NCBI GenBank assembly: GCA_903821715.1
Contig: CAIJMB010000018.1
Span: forward strand, 1-10,203
Length of the DNA stretch: 10,203 bases
Source: an uncultured Flavobacteriales bacterium
GTDB taxonomy: Bacteria > Bacteroidota > Bacteroidia > Flavobacteriales > Schleiferiaceae
Direction of reading: 5' to 3'
The position numbers and the translations under genes were made by a program. Of this stretch, positions 1-7,323 are shown in pieces. Each line of letters starts with the position of its first letter. Position 1 is the stretch's first letter. The notes beneath the pieces were generated by a model. The model was not told the DNA's origin and made no database searches. It was given only the letters and a program-made list of their open reading frames with translations.

Positions 1-1721
1 AGGGCCGGTAGAATAATGCGACCCGTAGCCGTCTGTACAGTCAACCCCTCGACAAAATCAAAAAGTCCGTCAGGGAACGGGTCGCCATTGCTGTTCACCT
101 TATCGGTCTGTAGCACCTGTACAAGTAGTTGGTCCTTGACGCTCGACTTGGGCAAGAACGGAATCGGCAGACCCGTTTCATCGTTGACGTAGAGCAATTC
201 AAGGCGAAAATCCTCTGGACTGAGTTGGAACGCGTTGAGATTGTACACGTTCTTCATCATCAGGTCCCAGGCCGGACTGCGCACGTTGAGAATCTGATGC
301 TTCAACAGCTTAAGAATGAGCGACTTTGGCGCAACAATTCCGTCATTCGAAAACTCGCCCACCTGGTACGCTCGGCCATTGACAGTATATTGGTAGGCCA
401 CCGCAACCACCTCGTCTTGGTTCAGGGCGGTGTTGAGTGATAGATAACCGAGCTGTGGGTGGAAGCTGTATTCGTTGGACTGCAGCATCCGAGCGTTGGT
501 CAATTGGGCATACTCCATGTTGCCGTCATAGCCACTGGCGTCAAGTATGGACCCCGCCGACGCGGCATCGCGGATCGAAGCAAAGCGCTGAAGCATTTCT
601 TGCGGATCCAGTCGGTTGACGCGGTTGCTGGGCCAAGGGTCCGCGCTGGGGCCGGGAAAAATGGCTTCACCAGAGAGGCTTCGGGCGGAATTGCGGTAGG
701 CGCCCCCCTCGCCTTCACCGAGGTCCAAAAACGCGATGAGGTTGCGAACTTCGGTCGGGGTGTTGCGGCGGTTGGTTACCCACACCTCCACACGGGTAAT
801 CTGCACGGGGGATTGGATGATGGGGCGGGTTCCGACCCACTGTTCGTAGCGGTCGCGAAAGAACTGCGACAAAAAGAAGTGGCGGTTGGCCTCGTAGGCA
901 TCACCCTGAATCAGGAATTCTTGCGTCGAGGCTCCGCCTTGAATGTTCATGCTCTGGCTTTGAGAGCGCTGCTCGGCCAGGACCGTAGTCACCGTCGTCT
1001 TGCCTAACTGCATCTGGGTTTTGAGTCCAAAAAGACTCTGAACCCCGGTGATCAGGCTCCCGTTGGTCGGCAGACTGACATCTCCCATTTCGAAGCCCTT
1101 GAGAATGTCGTCTTCTTGGCCCTTAAAGTCGAGCTTGATTTTGTTTTCAAACGCAAATGTGGCCTCCGTATCGAAGTTGAAGTTCAAGTTGAGCCGATCG
1201 CCGAGCTTGCCGGCAGCGCTGATCTGCATCTTTTGGTCGAAGTCAAACGCGAAGGTGCGCCGGTTGCGCTCCGGAACGATGGGGTTCTTAATGTGCTGGT
1301 AGCGCAGTCCGAAGCGAATTTCGGCACTCCCTGTAGGGCGGATTTCAAGCTGGTCCGAACCAAAAATGTCCCGCAGGACGGGATTCGTGATGTTCATGTC
1401 AGGCACAATGCTTGACCCGTCGCGGGCAGATGTGCTGGTGCCCTGTGCCCATCGCTGCTGCCAGTATTCGGATTCCAACTGACCAAACTTAAGTTTTTGG
1501 TAGTCCGCAGCACTTAAGTACCGCGGAGCTCCCACGGGAACACCGGCTACCATGCGCTGCAGGATGTAGAATCCAGTCACCGGGTCGTAGGTGACCTCGG
1601 TCTTCCAGTTCGGGGGAGTCGGAAGTCCCGGCATCGGCCAACCCGTGCTTGTAGTGTCTTGTGCCCCAAGGCGCAGAACTGCCAGCAAGCCTAGCCCAAC
1701 CAGTACCCCACGAATGTTCAT
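1..1721 (-). CDS. sprA: SprA, T9SS outer-membrane translocon (N-terminal 573 residues, cut by window edge)
   Basis: SprA (Sov in Porphyromonas) is the giant outer-membrane beta-barrel through which the type IX secretion system exports folded proteins; family members are around 2,300-2,500 residues, so about a quarter is visible. I translated the minus strand by hand and the frame stays open from 1721 to the left edge. The start gives a signal peptide (MNIRGVLVGLGLLAVLRLGAQ). Family-typical stretches follow: GKLGDRLNLNFNFDTEATF near residues 175-195, then KLDFKGQEDDILKGFEMGDV, then GLKTQMQLGKTTVTTVLAEQ, and near the edge DKVNSNGDPFPDGLFDFVEG followed by a GRIILP motif. The start codon shares its A with the ruvA stop (TGATG), so translation is probably coupled to ruvA. 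No frameshift is seen. The C-terminal part lies outside the window. Confidence 0.95.
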   Translation of the reverse strand, partial: MNIRGVLVGLGLLAVLRLGAQDTTSTGWPMPGLPTPPNWKTEVTYDPVTGFYILQRMVAGVPVGAPRYLSAADYQKLKFGQLESEYWQQRWAQGTSTSARDGSSIVPDMNITNPVLRDIFGSDQLEIRPTGSAEIRFGLRYQHIKNPIVPERNRRTFAFDFDQKMQISAAGKLGDRLNLNFNFDTEATFAFENKIKLDFKGQEDDILKGFEMGDVSLPTNGSLITGVQSLFGLKTQMQLGKTTVTTVLAEQRSQSQSMNIQGGASTQEFLIQGDAYEANRHFFLSQFFRDRYEQWVGTRPIIQSPVQITRVEVWVTNRRNTPTEVRNLIAFLDLGEGEGGAYRNSARSLSGEAIFPGPSADPWPSNRVNRLDPQEMLQRFASIRDAASAGSILDASGYDGNMEYAQLTNARMLQSNEYSFHPQLGYLSLNTALNQDEVVAVAYQYTVNGRAYQVGEFSNDGIVAPKSLILKLLKHQILNVRSPAWDLMMKNVYNLNAFQLSPEDFRLELLYVNDETGLPIPFLPKSSVKDQLLVQVLQTDKVNSNGDPFPDGLFDFVEGLTVQTATGRIILPA

Positions 1722-2299
1722 CAGAGTCGAGCTAAGGCGCGTTTGATCAAATCTTCAACATTGGCATCCGCAGCTTCTGCAGCCAATGCAGAAAGTGCTT
1801 TTTCAACGGCAGGTCGCGCAAATCCGAGCACAAGTAATGCTTCGAGCGCCTCGTGGCGAGCTGAAGGGCCCGACGCAGAGAGTGGGCTCGAGGCGCCCAG
1901 TTTGACGGCCTTGTCGCGAACGTCCACGACGATGCGCTGCGCGGTTTTGGCACCGATTCCTTTGATGCGCTGGAGGCTTCCAGAATCACCATTCGCCACG
2001 ACGCTCAACGCCTCTTCGGGGCGAAGGGTTGACAAAATGACGCGAGCAGTACTGGCTCCGACGCCCGAAACTGAATTGAGCATGAGAAAGACCTCGCGCT
2101 CGAGTTCTGAAGCAAAACCAAACAGGAGCTGTGCGTCTTCGCGGTACACTGGATGCAGCAGCAGCTTGACCTCACCGCCGTCGGGCAACTGGCCAAACGT
2201 CGTCAAAGAAATATGGATGAAGTAGCCCAATCCGCCGCATTCCACCACGACATGCGTGGGGGTTTTCTCGACGAGGGTGCCGCGAAGGTGGTGAAGCAT
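1721..2299 (-). CDS. ruvA: Holliday junction branch migration complex subunit RuvA
   Basis: RuvA binds four-way DNA junctions as a tetramer and loads the RuvB hexameric motor for branch migration in recombinational repair. The 192-residue length is normal. Domain I (about 1-62) is the OB fold, opening with the family hallmark LRGTLVEK and continuing with VVVECGGLGY. Domain II (about 63-140) holds two helix-hairpin-helix motifs, SVSGVGASTARVIL (residues 76-89) and RIKGIGAKTAQRIVVD (111-126), which grip the DNA backbone. Domain III (about 145-192) is the mobile RuvB-contacting module, with EALEALLVLGF. The gene lies 36 bp downstream of a T9SS-sorted protein gene on the same strand and overlaps sprA by one base, so all three are probably one transcript. 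Its motor partner ruvB is in this window but in a separate unit. Confidence 0.97.
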   Translation of the reverse strand: MLHHLRGTLVEKTPTHVVVECGGLGYFIHISLTTFGQLPDGGEVKLLLHPVYREDAQLLFGFASELEREVFLMLNSVSGVGASTARVILSTLRPEEALSVVANGDSGSLQRIKGIGAKTAQRIVVDVRDKAVKLGASSPLSASGPSARHEALEALLVLGFARPAVEKALSALAAEAADANVEDLIKRALARL

Positions 2300-2335
2300 A
2301 CCCCTATTAACGCCGTTGTGGGCGAATTCGTATGC

Positions 2336-3016
2336 TTAGTTTACGGTAACCTTCACCGTGCGTTCACCGGTGGGAAGAACCACACGAGCGAGCCACAATC
2401 CGCGCTGGTTGGGAACAGACACCGAGCCGTCGGCGCTCACCGGGCTAGTCAACGCTACACGACCAAGCGCATCCACCCACTCGACGCGCACGGCGTTAGA
2501 GGGTAGACCAAACATCCGCGTTCCGCCACGCGCAGGGGACGGGTAGAGCTGCATTACAGGCACCTCTGATTCAGGCGAAGCCACGTAGCGATTAAAGCCG
2601 TAGACCACTTGAACCTGAAGGGAATCTGTGGCATCGGCAGCGTTGATAAACGTGTACCAAATGGTGTCTTGACCGTTGGCCGAAGTGTCGCGAACGTATG
2701 CGTAGCCGCTGAAGTCGTTTGCCGTGCTGCCGGCGCCGATGGTCACTGTGCCCTGGCTCTGGTTGGCCCACACTGGGTAGCATAAATCCCAGCAGAAGTA
2801 GTTGGAATCAACCAACCCCGTGGTTCCGACCTTGCGGCGCACCACGACGTAATCCTTACTTGCGTTCGATGTATTGGCAACCGACACGTGGGCCGTCGCC
2901 TGGATGCCATTGTGGCTATTGACATAGGCAATGCTGTCCATGGATGCGACCGTCAGGCTTTGCGCTCCGGCGGCGGTTGCGGCCAGAAGGGCGCACAGAA
3001 GTACTACTTTTTGCAT
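2336..3016 (-). CDS. small secreted protein with T9SS type A sorting domain and a CX3C pair
   Basis: A predicted 226-residue secreted protein. I chose the ATG at 3016 because it opens directly on a signal peptide (MQKVVLLCALLAATAAGAQ); an in-frame ATG at 3070 would add 18 residues with no signal character. The middle (about 20-150) is a beta-rich domain of unknown function containing NYFCWDLCYPVW, whose C75 and C79 are the only cysteines of the mature protein. The last 70 or so residues resemble a T9SS type A C-terminal sorting domain: QLYPSPARGG, then VRVEWVDALGRV, then GLWLARVVLPTG and a basic, Val-rich end. Such domains are recognised by the T9SS and cleaved or lipid-anchored at the cell surface. 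I recall similar FCW...CY segments in other flavobacterial secreted proteins, but cannot name a family. It is first in the row leading to ruvA and sprA, so a T9SS cargo gene sits beside the T9SS pore gene. Confidence 0.85.
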   Translation of the reverse strand: MQKVVLLCALLAATAAGAQSLTVASMDSIAYVNSHNGIQATAHVSVANTSNASKDYVVVRRKVGTTGLVDSNYFCWDLCYPVWANQSQGTVTIGAGSTANDFSGYAYVRDTSANGQDTIWYTFINAADATDSLQVQVVYGFNRYVASPESEVPVMQLYPSPARGGTRMFGLPSNAVRVEWVDALGRVALTSPVSADGSVSVPNQRGLWLARVVLPTGERTVKVTVN

Positions 3017-3119
3017 TCGGTAAAGGTACTTCGCTGCCGACTTCGCGGCAATGATGCTGAGCGCGTTCATTTTTTGCGTAGTTTTCGGCCGCTTAACCCT
3101 TTTATTAAAGCCCTTTCAA
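3017..3119. promoter_or_regulatory. divergent intergenic region between two T9SS-cargo genes
   Basis: This 103-bp gap separates two divergently transcribed genes, both encoding proteins with T9SS sorting domains, and must hold both promoters. On the minus strand a TTG-N20-TACCTTTA promoter abuts the 3016 start codon (listed separately). On the plus strand the best candidate is TAGTTTTC at 3079-3086, one mismatch from TAnnTTTG, with CTG 19 bp upstream in place of TTG; it would give a leader of about 29 nt. The stretch just before the 3120 start is AT-rich with two CCCTTT copies (3097-3102 and 3111-3116) and no Shine-Dalgarno sequence. Confidence 0.45.
3021..3051 (-). promoter_or_regulatory. 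candidate Bacteroidota promoter abutting the 3016 start codon
   Basis: Minus strand: TTG at 3051-3049, a 20-bp spacer, then TACCTTTA at 3028-3021, one mismatch from the Bacteroidota -7 consensus TAnnTTTG. The first T lies exactly 12 nt before the ATG, so transcription would begin at or within a base or two of the start codon. This fits a leaderless transcript and supports the 3016 start over 3070, since the element lies inside the longer reading frame. Confidence 0.45.
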
Positions 3120-5045
3120 ATGAAGCACCTTACGCTGACGGCACTAGCCGGACTATTAAGCCTTAGTGCCTTTGGCCAAAACCGCATGGTATTGGTAGAG
3201 CACTTCACTCAGGCTTCGTGCGGACCCTGCGCCTCGCAGAACCCCGCCCTCAAAACACTTCTCGACGCCAACCCAACCAAAGTGGTGGCGCTGAAGTACC
3301 AAGTTAGCTGGCCCGGCTACGACCCCATGTACCTGCAAAACCCAACTGAAGTGGACGCTCGCGTTCAGTTTTACGGTGTTACGGGTGTTCCCAACTCGGT
3401 AATGGATGGTAGCGGACCTGGTTCTCCTGGTACGATTGTGACGCAGTCTACCATTGATAACCGCTACAACACTACGGCTCCGTTGAACATCACGGCCAGC
3501 CACCAGTGGACTCCAGGTTACGACTCCATTCAAATTGGGGTGTTTATCGCCAATGCGGGATCAACGACCGTTACCTCAGGTGCTGCCGGTTCGTTGAAAC
3601 TTCATGTTGCAATTGTGGAACAGGAGATCAACTACCCTTCTGCACCCGGATCAAACGGCGAAACCAGCTTCTACCAAGTGATGCGCAAAATGGTTCCAAA
3701 TCAAAGCGGAACTGCCTTGGCCGACACATGGACCGGTGGTCAAACCCAGATGCTCAGCTTCAAAGTTGCAGCCCCAGCGTACTTGGCCAACCTGAACGAA
3801 GTTTCTATTGTTGCCTTCATTCAAGACAACCAAGGAAAGTCCGTATTGAATGCTGCCAAAACGACTCCACAGGTGATTTCTGGTCTTCCTGACCTTGGCG
3901 TAACCGGATTCACTGCCGCTACAGCAGGCCTTTGCAACGGAAGCACTACTCCAACGATGACGATCAAAAACGAAGGTAGCCTCGCGATCACGTCTGCAGT
4001 AGTTGGCTACAGCATCAACGGCGGTACCCCCGTGACTCAAAACTGGACGGGCAACCTCGCAGCTGGTGCTACGGCTAGCGTAAGCTTCCCCCAAGTGACG
4101 CTTCCTGCAGGTGCCAACTCAATTGTGGGTACGGTATCTGCTCCGAACGGAACAGGAGACTACAACGGAATGAATAACATGTCTGCTCCAGTTATGGCTG
4201 CAGTCTTGAACAACACGCCAACTCCTGCACCGTACATGCAAGACATGGAGTCTGCAGCGTTCAATGAAATTCCATCGGACTTCATCATGACGTACAACAC
4301 GTCTGAGGCTCCGCTCGTTACAGTTGTTTCTAAGGCCAATGTCAACGGGCTTACCTACGAATTGGGAGGCTACGGCCAATCACCTAAGTCGTTAATGGTT
4401 GACTTCTACACAATGACTGCCGGCGACCAAGCGAGCTTGATCACCCCTAAGGTGGGCGGAATTACTGCGAACCACAAACTTCGCTTCCAGCATGCCTATG
4501 CATCGTACGCCGGTGAGGCCGATGGTTTGAAAGTTTTTGTATCAACCAACTGTGGCGCTTCGTGGACCAACATCTTCGACAAGGCTGGAACTGCGCTGGC
4601 TACAGCTCCAAATGCTACAAGCCGCTTCTTCCCACAGCCCACGCAGTGGTACCCGAACGAAATCAGCCTAGCTTCGTACGCAGGTCAGGAAGTTCTCTTC
4701 AAGTTTGAGTGCAACTCAGCCTACGGAAACAACCTTTGGTTGGACAATGTACACGTTGGCACCAACGCCATGGGCGAGAACGAACTCGAGCTTTCAAAGG
4801 CACACATCTACCCGAACCCAGCCCGCGACGCCGTCAAGGTACTCGTATCTGCAGTTGAGGCTGGTGACGCAAGTGTTCAAGTATTCAACCTGAACGGACA
4901 ACTCGTGCTTTCAGCTTCTGAGGCAATTGCCGCAGGAACGAACGAGCTGAACCTCAATGTTGCTGGTCTTGCCAACGGAATCTACACCGTAAAGGTTGCG
5001 ATGAGCGACCGTGTTGAGACCCTGCGCTTTACCGTACAGCACTAA
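3120..5045 (+). CDS. secreted Omp28/thioredoxin-fold protein with CARDB-like, jelly-roll and T9SS sorting domains
   Basis: A 641-residue multidomain secreted protein. The ATG at 3120 is chosen because it opens on a signal peptide (MKHLTLTALAGLLSLSAFGQ) and avoids running into the divergent gene; an in-frame ATG at 3051 exists. Order of domains: an Omp28-like thioredoxin fold (about 21-240) with VLVEHFTQASCGPC, active-site cysteines C34 and C37, and the cis-proline loop GVTGVPN (P91); a CARDB-like beta-sandwich (about 254-360, DLGVTGFTA then IKNEGS); a jelly-roll or choice-of-anchor-J-like domain (about 370-550, ending NLWLDNVHVG); and a T9SS type A sorting domain (561-641, IYPNPARD, VQVFNLNGQLV, GLANGIYTVKV). 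The CGPC dipeptide is that of thioredoxin, so the protein may act on surface or secreted disulfides. It is monocistronic, closed by a strong terminator. By eye it uses more A- and T-ending codons than its neighbours. Confidence 0.88.
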   Translation: MKHLTLTALAGLLSLSAFGQNRMVLVEHFTQASCGPCASQNPALKTLLDANPTKVVALKYQVSWPGYDPMYLQNPTEVDARVQFYGVTGVPNSVMDGSGPGSPGTIVTQSTIDNRYNTTAPLNITASHQWTPGYDSIQIGVFIANAGSTTVTSGAAGSLKLHVAIVEQEINYPSAPGSNGETSFYQVMRKMVPNQSGTALADTWTGGQTQMLSFKVAAPAYLANLNEVSIVAFIQDNQGKSVLNAAKTTPQVISGLPDLGVTGFTAATAGLCNGSTTPTMTIKNEGSLAITSAVVGYSINGGTPVTQNWTGNLAAGATASVSFPQVTLPAGANSIVGTVSAPNGTGDYNGMNNMSAPVMAAVLNNTPTPAPYMQDMESAAFNEIPSDFIMTYNTSEAPLVTVVSKANVNGLTYELGGYGQSPKSLMVDFYTMTAGDQASLITPKVGGITANHKLRFQHAYASYAGEADGLKVFVSTNCGASWTNIFDKAGTALATAPNATSRFFPQPTQWYPNEISLASYAGQEVLFKFECNSAYGNNLWLDNVHVGTNAMGENELELSKAHIYPNPARDAVKVLVSAVEAGDASVQVFNLNGQLVLSASEAIAAGTNELNLNVAGLANGIYTVKVAMSDRVETLRFTVQH

Positions 5046-5057
5046 GCGATTCGCTTA
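5043..5057 (+). repeat. short inverted repeat over the stop codon of the Omp28/T9SS gene
   Basis: TAAGCG-ATT-CGCTTA forms a 6-bp stem with a 3-nt loop, and its left arm includes the TAA stop codon. It lies 10 bp before the intrinsic terminator stem. It may protect the mRNA 3' end or be chance. Confidence 0.4.
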
Positions 5058-5066
5058 AGTTGTTTG

Positions 5067-5100
5067 AGCGCCCTGGCCGTTTGGCCGGGGCGCTTTTTTT
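5067..5100 (+). terminator. strong intrinsic (Rho-independent) terminator
   Basis: The left arm GCGCCCTGGCC (5068-5078) pairs over all 11 positions, with one T-G wobble, with GGCCGGGGCGC (5083-5093) across a GTTT loop. Seven T residues follow (5094-5100), and A5067 can pair with the first of them. It separates the Omp28/T9SS gene from the next operon, which therefore needs its own promoter. Confidence 0.93.
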
Positions 5101-5115
5101 GTGGATACTTGGGAC

Positions 5116-5147
5116 TTGGCTAAGCCCCGCGCCCTGGCGTACCTTGA
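5116..5147 (+). promoter_or_regulatory. candidate promoter abutting the thioredoxin gene start
   Basis: TTG (5116-5118), a 21-bp spacer, then TACCTTGA (5140-5147), a near match to TAnnTTTG. The first T is exactly 12 nt before the ATG at 5152. A promoter is required here because an intrinsic terminator ends at 5100 and only 51 bp separate it from the start codon. If active, the mRNA would have essentially no 5' leader. Confidence 0.4.
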
Positions 5148-5151
5148 GCAC

Positions 5152-5631
5152 ATGAAAACCTTGCTCACCGCCCTATTGGTGGCTTCGGCCACTCTGATTT
5201 CTGCGCAATCGCTTCCGAACGTATCCGTGCTCAAGCTCGATGGAAGCAAAACCGAGCTCAGCAGCCTCCGAGAAGAAGGCAAACCCATGATCGTGAGCTT
5301 TTGGGCAACATGGTGCAAACCCTGCATCAACGAACTCAACGCGATGGCAGAGTACTACGACGACCTGCACGAAGAGACCGGTGTCACGTTGGTAGCGGTG
5401 AGCATTGACGATTCCCGCACAAGCCCCAAGGTTGGACCCTTTGTCGCCGGCCAGGGCTGGGACTACACGGTCGTCCTCGACCCAAACAGCGACCTTCGCC
5501 GCGCGATGGGCGTCAACAACGTCCCCCACACCTTCTTGCTCAACGGAGCTGGCGAAGTCGTGTGGCAGGCCAACAAGTACGTTCCGGGCGAAGAAGAAGT
5601 GCTCGTCGCTGAAGTTCGCAAGCTCAAGTAA
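5152..5631 (+). CDS. TlpA/ResA-like periplasmic thioredoxin-fold thiol-disulfide oxidoreductase
   Basis: A 159-residue exported thioredoxin-fold protein. The ATG at 5152 gives a signal peptide (MKTLLTALLVASATLISAQ) with no lipobox, so the protein should be soluble in the periplasm. An in-frame GTG at 5101 lies directly after the terminator T run and would add 17 residues with no signal character. The redox centre is WATWCKPC (C55, C58), preceded by KPMIVSFW and followed by INELNAM. The cis-proline loop is VNNVPHTFLL (P125), and VAVSIDD is the usual AhpC-TSA/TlpA-type strand. TlpA/ResA proteins usually reduce specific envelope disulfides, for example in cytochrome c or oxidase assembly. It is first in a three-gene operon: 3 bp separate its stop from the predicted barrel gene and the third gene is another CXXC protein, so those products are likely partners or substrates. 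Confidence 0.92.
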   Translation: MKTLLTALLVASATLISAQSLPNVSVLKLDGSKTELSSLREEGKPMIVSFWATWCKPCINELNAMAEYYDDLHEETGVTLVAVSIDDSRTSPKVGPFVAGQGWDYTVVLDPNSDLRRAMGVNNVPHTFLLNGAGEVVWQANKYVPGEEEVLVAEVRKLK

Positions 5632-5634
5632 GCC

Positions 5635-7323
5635 ATGCGCAGAATTGCAGTAATTGTGGCGCTGGTGACCGCAGGTTCCGCCGCAGCGCAAACGGGCCAG
5701 ACCGATGCCTTGGGCGGAACCCTTCGGGCCGTCGTTCAAATGGATGCCCAGCTATATGTGCGCGACTCTGTGCTCGACCCCGCAGGCGACTACTACCCCG
5801 ACGAACGCGCGCTGGGCCAAGGCTGGGCGCTGTTTACCTATGAGCGCGGCAACCTTCGCATGGGCATGCGCTACGAGAACTACCAAAATGCCATTCTCGG
5901 GTTCCCGACCGGATACCGTGGTGAGGGAATCACGTACCGCTACGCCCAATGGCAGCAGGGCAAGTTTGACATCACCGTGGGCAACTTTTTTGAGCAGTTC
6001 GGCCAAGGTTTAGTCTTTCGCGCCTATGAAGAACGCGGTCTGGGCCTTGACAACGCGATGGACGGAAGCCGCATCATCGCCCGCCTACCCAAGGGGCTTA
6101 CGCTCAAGGGTGTGATTGGACGCCAGCGGGTGTACTTCGCTAAAAGCGACGGAATTCTTCGCGGAACGGACGCCGAATGGGCACTGCGCGAAGCGGTTCC
6201 GGCCTTGGACAAGATGGGTCTCGGCATCAACCTCGGGGCGAGCTTTATCTCAAAATTCCAGCGGGGATTCGACCCATTGCTGAACCTGCCTGCCAACGTG
6301 GGCTCGTGGGCCTACCGCCTCGGAGCAAACTACCGCGGAATTGACCTCAAGGCCGAGTACGCGTACAAGATCAATGACCCCAACTTTGACAACGGCTACA
6401 TCTACAAGCCCGGTGAGGCCTTCGTCGCCACGGCAACCTACAGCCGCAAAGGCTTGGGCGTTCTTGGAACCGTCAAGCGAATCGACAACTTCAGCTTTCG
6501 TTCCGACCGCAACGCCCAGCAGTTTGATGCGTTGGTGAATTTTATTCCGCCCACGGGCAACCTTCACACCTATGCGCTCCCCGCTCTCTACCCCTATGCG
6601 ACCCAAATCAACGGTGAGATGGGATACCAGTTCGACGTCAACTACCTGATTCCGAAAAAGACCAAACTCGGAGGCAAGTACGGCACCAAACTCGCCCTCA
6701 GCATCGCCGCCTCGCAGAGCATTGACCGCCGCCCCCTCGAGGACGGTAGCTTTGGCGACAAAGGCACGCAGGGTTACGTGACCGACGCCCTCGCTTGGGG
6801 TGAAATCCCGTACTTCCGCGACATCAACTTCGGAATCAGCCGCAAGTTCAGCTCGAAGTACAAATCCCAGTTGACCGCCTACCGCTTTGTATACAACAAG
6901 TCGGTGCTCGCCGACGGGGTCAACGACTATGCAATTCTCGACGCGCCCGACAGCGACAGCGTCTTGGTGGTGCCAGCCGTCGTTTGGGAACAGCAGTTCG
7001 CCCTGCCCCGCCACCAAACCCTGCGCACCGAGTTCCAGTGGTCGGGCGGCGAAGGCTTTCGCGGTGGTTTAGCCATGGCGCTGGCGGAATGGACGATTTC
7101 AGAGCACTGGGTGCTTGCGGTACAAGACATTTACAACTACGGCCACCCTTCGGAGTCCCGCCGCATTCACTATCCGCTCGTGTCGGTGGTCCACTTTGAC
7201 GGCCCAACGCGCGTGCAGCTCGGCTACGGCCGCCAGCAGCAGGGCATTTTCTGTGTGGGTGGGGTGTGCCGTGTGGTTCCGCCGTCCAACGGCCTCAGTT
7301 TATCGCTAACGACTCAATTCTAA
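5635..7323 (+). CDS. DUF6029-like predicted outer-membrane beta-barrel protein
   Basis: A 562-residue protein with a signal peptide (MRRIAVIVALVTAGSAAAQ). It matches my memory of the DUF6029 family of Bacteroidota, with GNFFEQFGQGLVFRAYEERG (about 121-140) and then LDNAMDGSRI as the most recognisable segment. No function is established for the family as far as I know. The rest alternates aromatic and polar residues in short strand-like stretches (YRLGANYRGIDLKAEYAYKI, for example) and ends LSLSLTTQF with a terminal phenylalanine, the usual signature of an outer-membrane barrel inserted by BamA. Its only two cysteines are C540 and C545 in FCVGGVCRVVPPSNG, in what looks like the last hairpin. 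The gene sits between two thioredoxin-fold genes: 3 bp after the TlpA-like gene and sharing one base with the next start (TAATG). Certain as a gene; fairly sure of the family; role unknown. Confidence 0.82.
   Translation: MRRIAVIVALVTAGSAAAQTGQTDALGGTLRAVVQMDAQLYVRDSVLDPAGDYYPDERALGQGWALFTYERGNLRMGMRYENYQNAILGFPTGYRGEGITYRYAQWQQGKFDITVGNFFEQFGQGLVFRAYEERGLGLDNAMDGSRIIARLPKGLTLKGVIGRQRVYFAKSDGILRGTDAEWALREAVPALDKMGLGINLGASFISKFQRGFDPLLNLPANVGSWAYRLGANYRGIDLKAEYAYKINDPNFDNGYIYKPGEAFVATATYSRKGLGVLGTVKRIDNFSFRSDRNAQQFDALVNFIPPTGNLHTYALPALYPYATQINGEMGYQFDVNYLIPKKTKLGGKYGTKLALSIAASQSIDRRPLEDGSFGDKGTQGYVTDALAWGEIPYFRDINFGISRKFSSKYKSQLTAYRFVYNKSVLADGVNDYAILDAPDSDSVLVVPAVVWEQQFALPRHQTLRTEFQWSGGEGFRGGLAMALAEWTISEHWVLAVQDIYNYGHPSESRRIHYPLVSVVHFDGPTRVQLGYGRQQQGIFCVGGVCRVVPPSNGLSLSLTTQF

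Noticed and set aside
459..1007. 182-residue plus-strand open frame within sprA
   Set aside because: It lies wholly antisense to sprA, whose translation here is unmistakable. It has no domain signature, and long antisense frames are expected in GC-rich coding DNA.
1743..2225. 160-residue plus-strand open frame opposite ruvA
   Set aside because: Antisense to a complete ruvA with all its motifs; the translation is Ser/Thr/Ala-rich low-information sequence.
3079..3086. TAGTTTTC as a firm promoter for the gene at 3120
   Set aside because: It has one mismatch in the -7 box and CTG rather than TTG upstream, so I mention it only as the best candidate within the intergenic entry.
3051..3119. Longer N-terminus for the Omp28/T9SS protein starting at 3051
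   Set aside because: It would place a second hydrophobic stretch before a perfect signal peptide and run through the promoter region; the ATG at 3120 explains export better.
5101..5151. GTG start at 5101 for the TlpA-like protein
   Set aside because: It begins on the base after the terminator T run and adds 17 residues with no signal character before the true signal peptide at 5152.
5173..5739. 188-residue minus-strand open frame spanning the thioredoxin gene and the start of the barrel gene
   Set aside because: It is antisense to two well-supported genes and crosses their junction, so it is a shadow frame.
6250..7017. 255-residue minus-strand open frame opposite the DUF6029-like gene
   Set aside because: The sense frame has a signal peptide, family motifs and operon spacing. 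The antisense frame is Val/Gly-rich with no recognisable domain or promoter.
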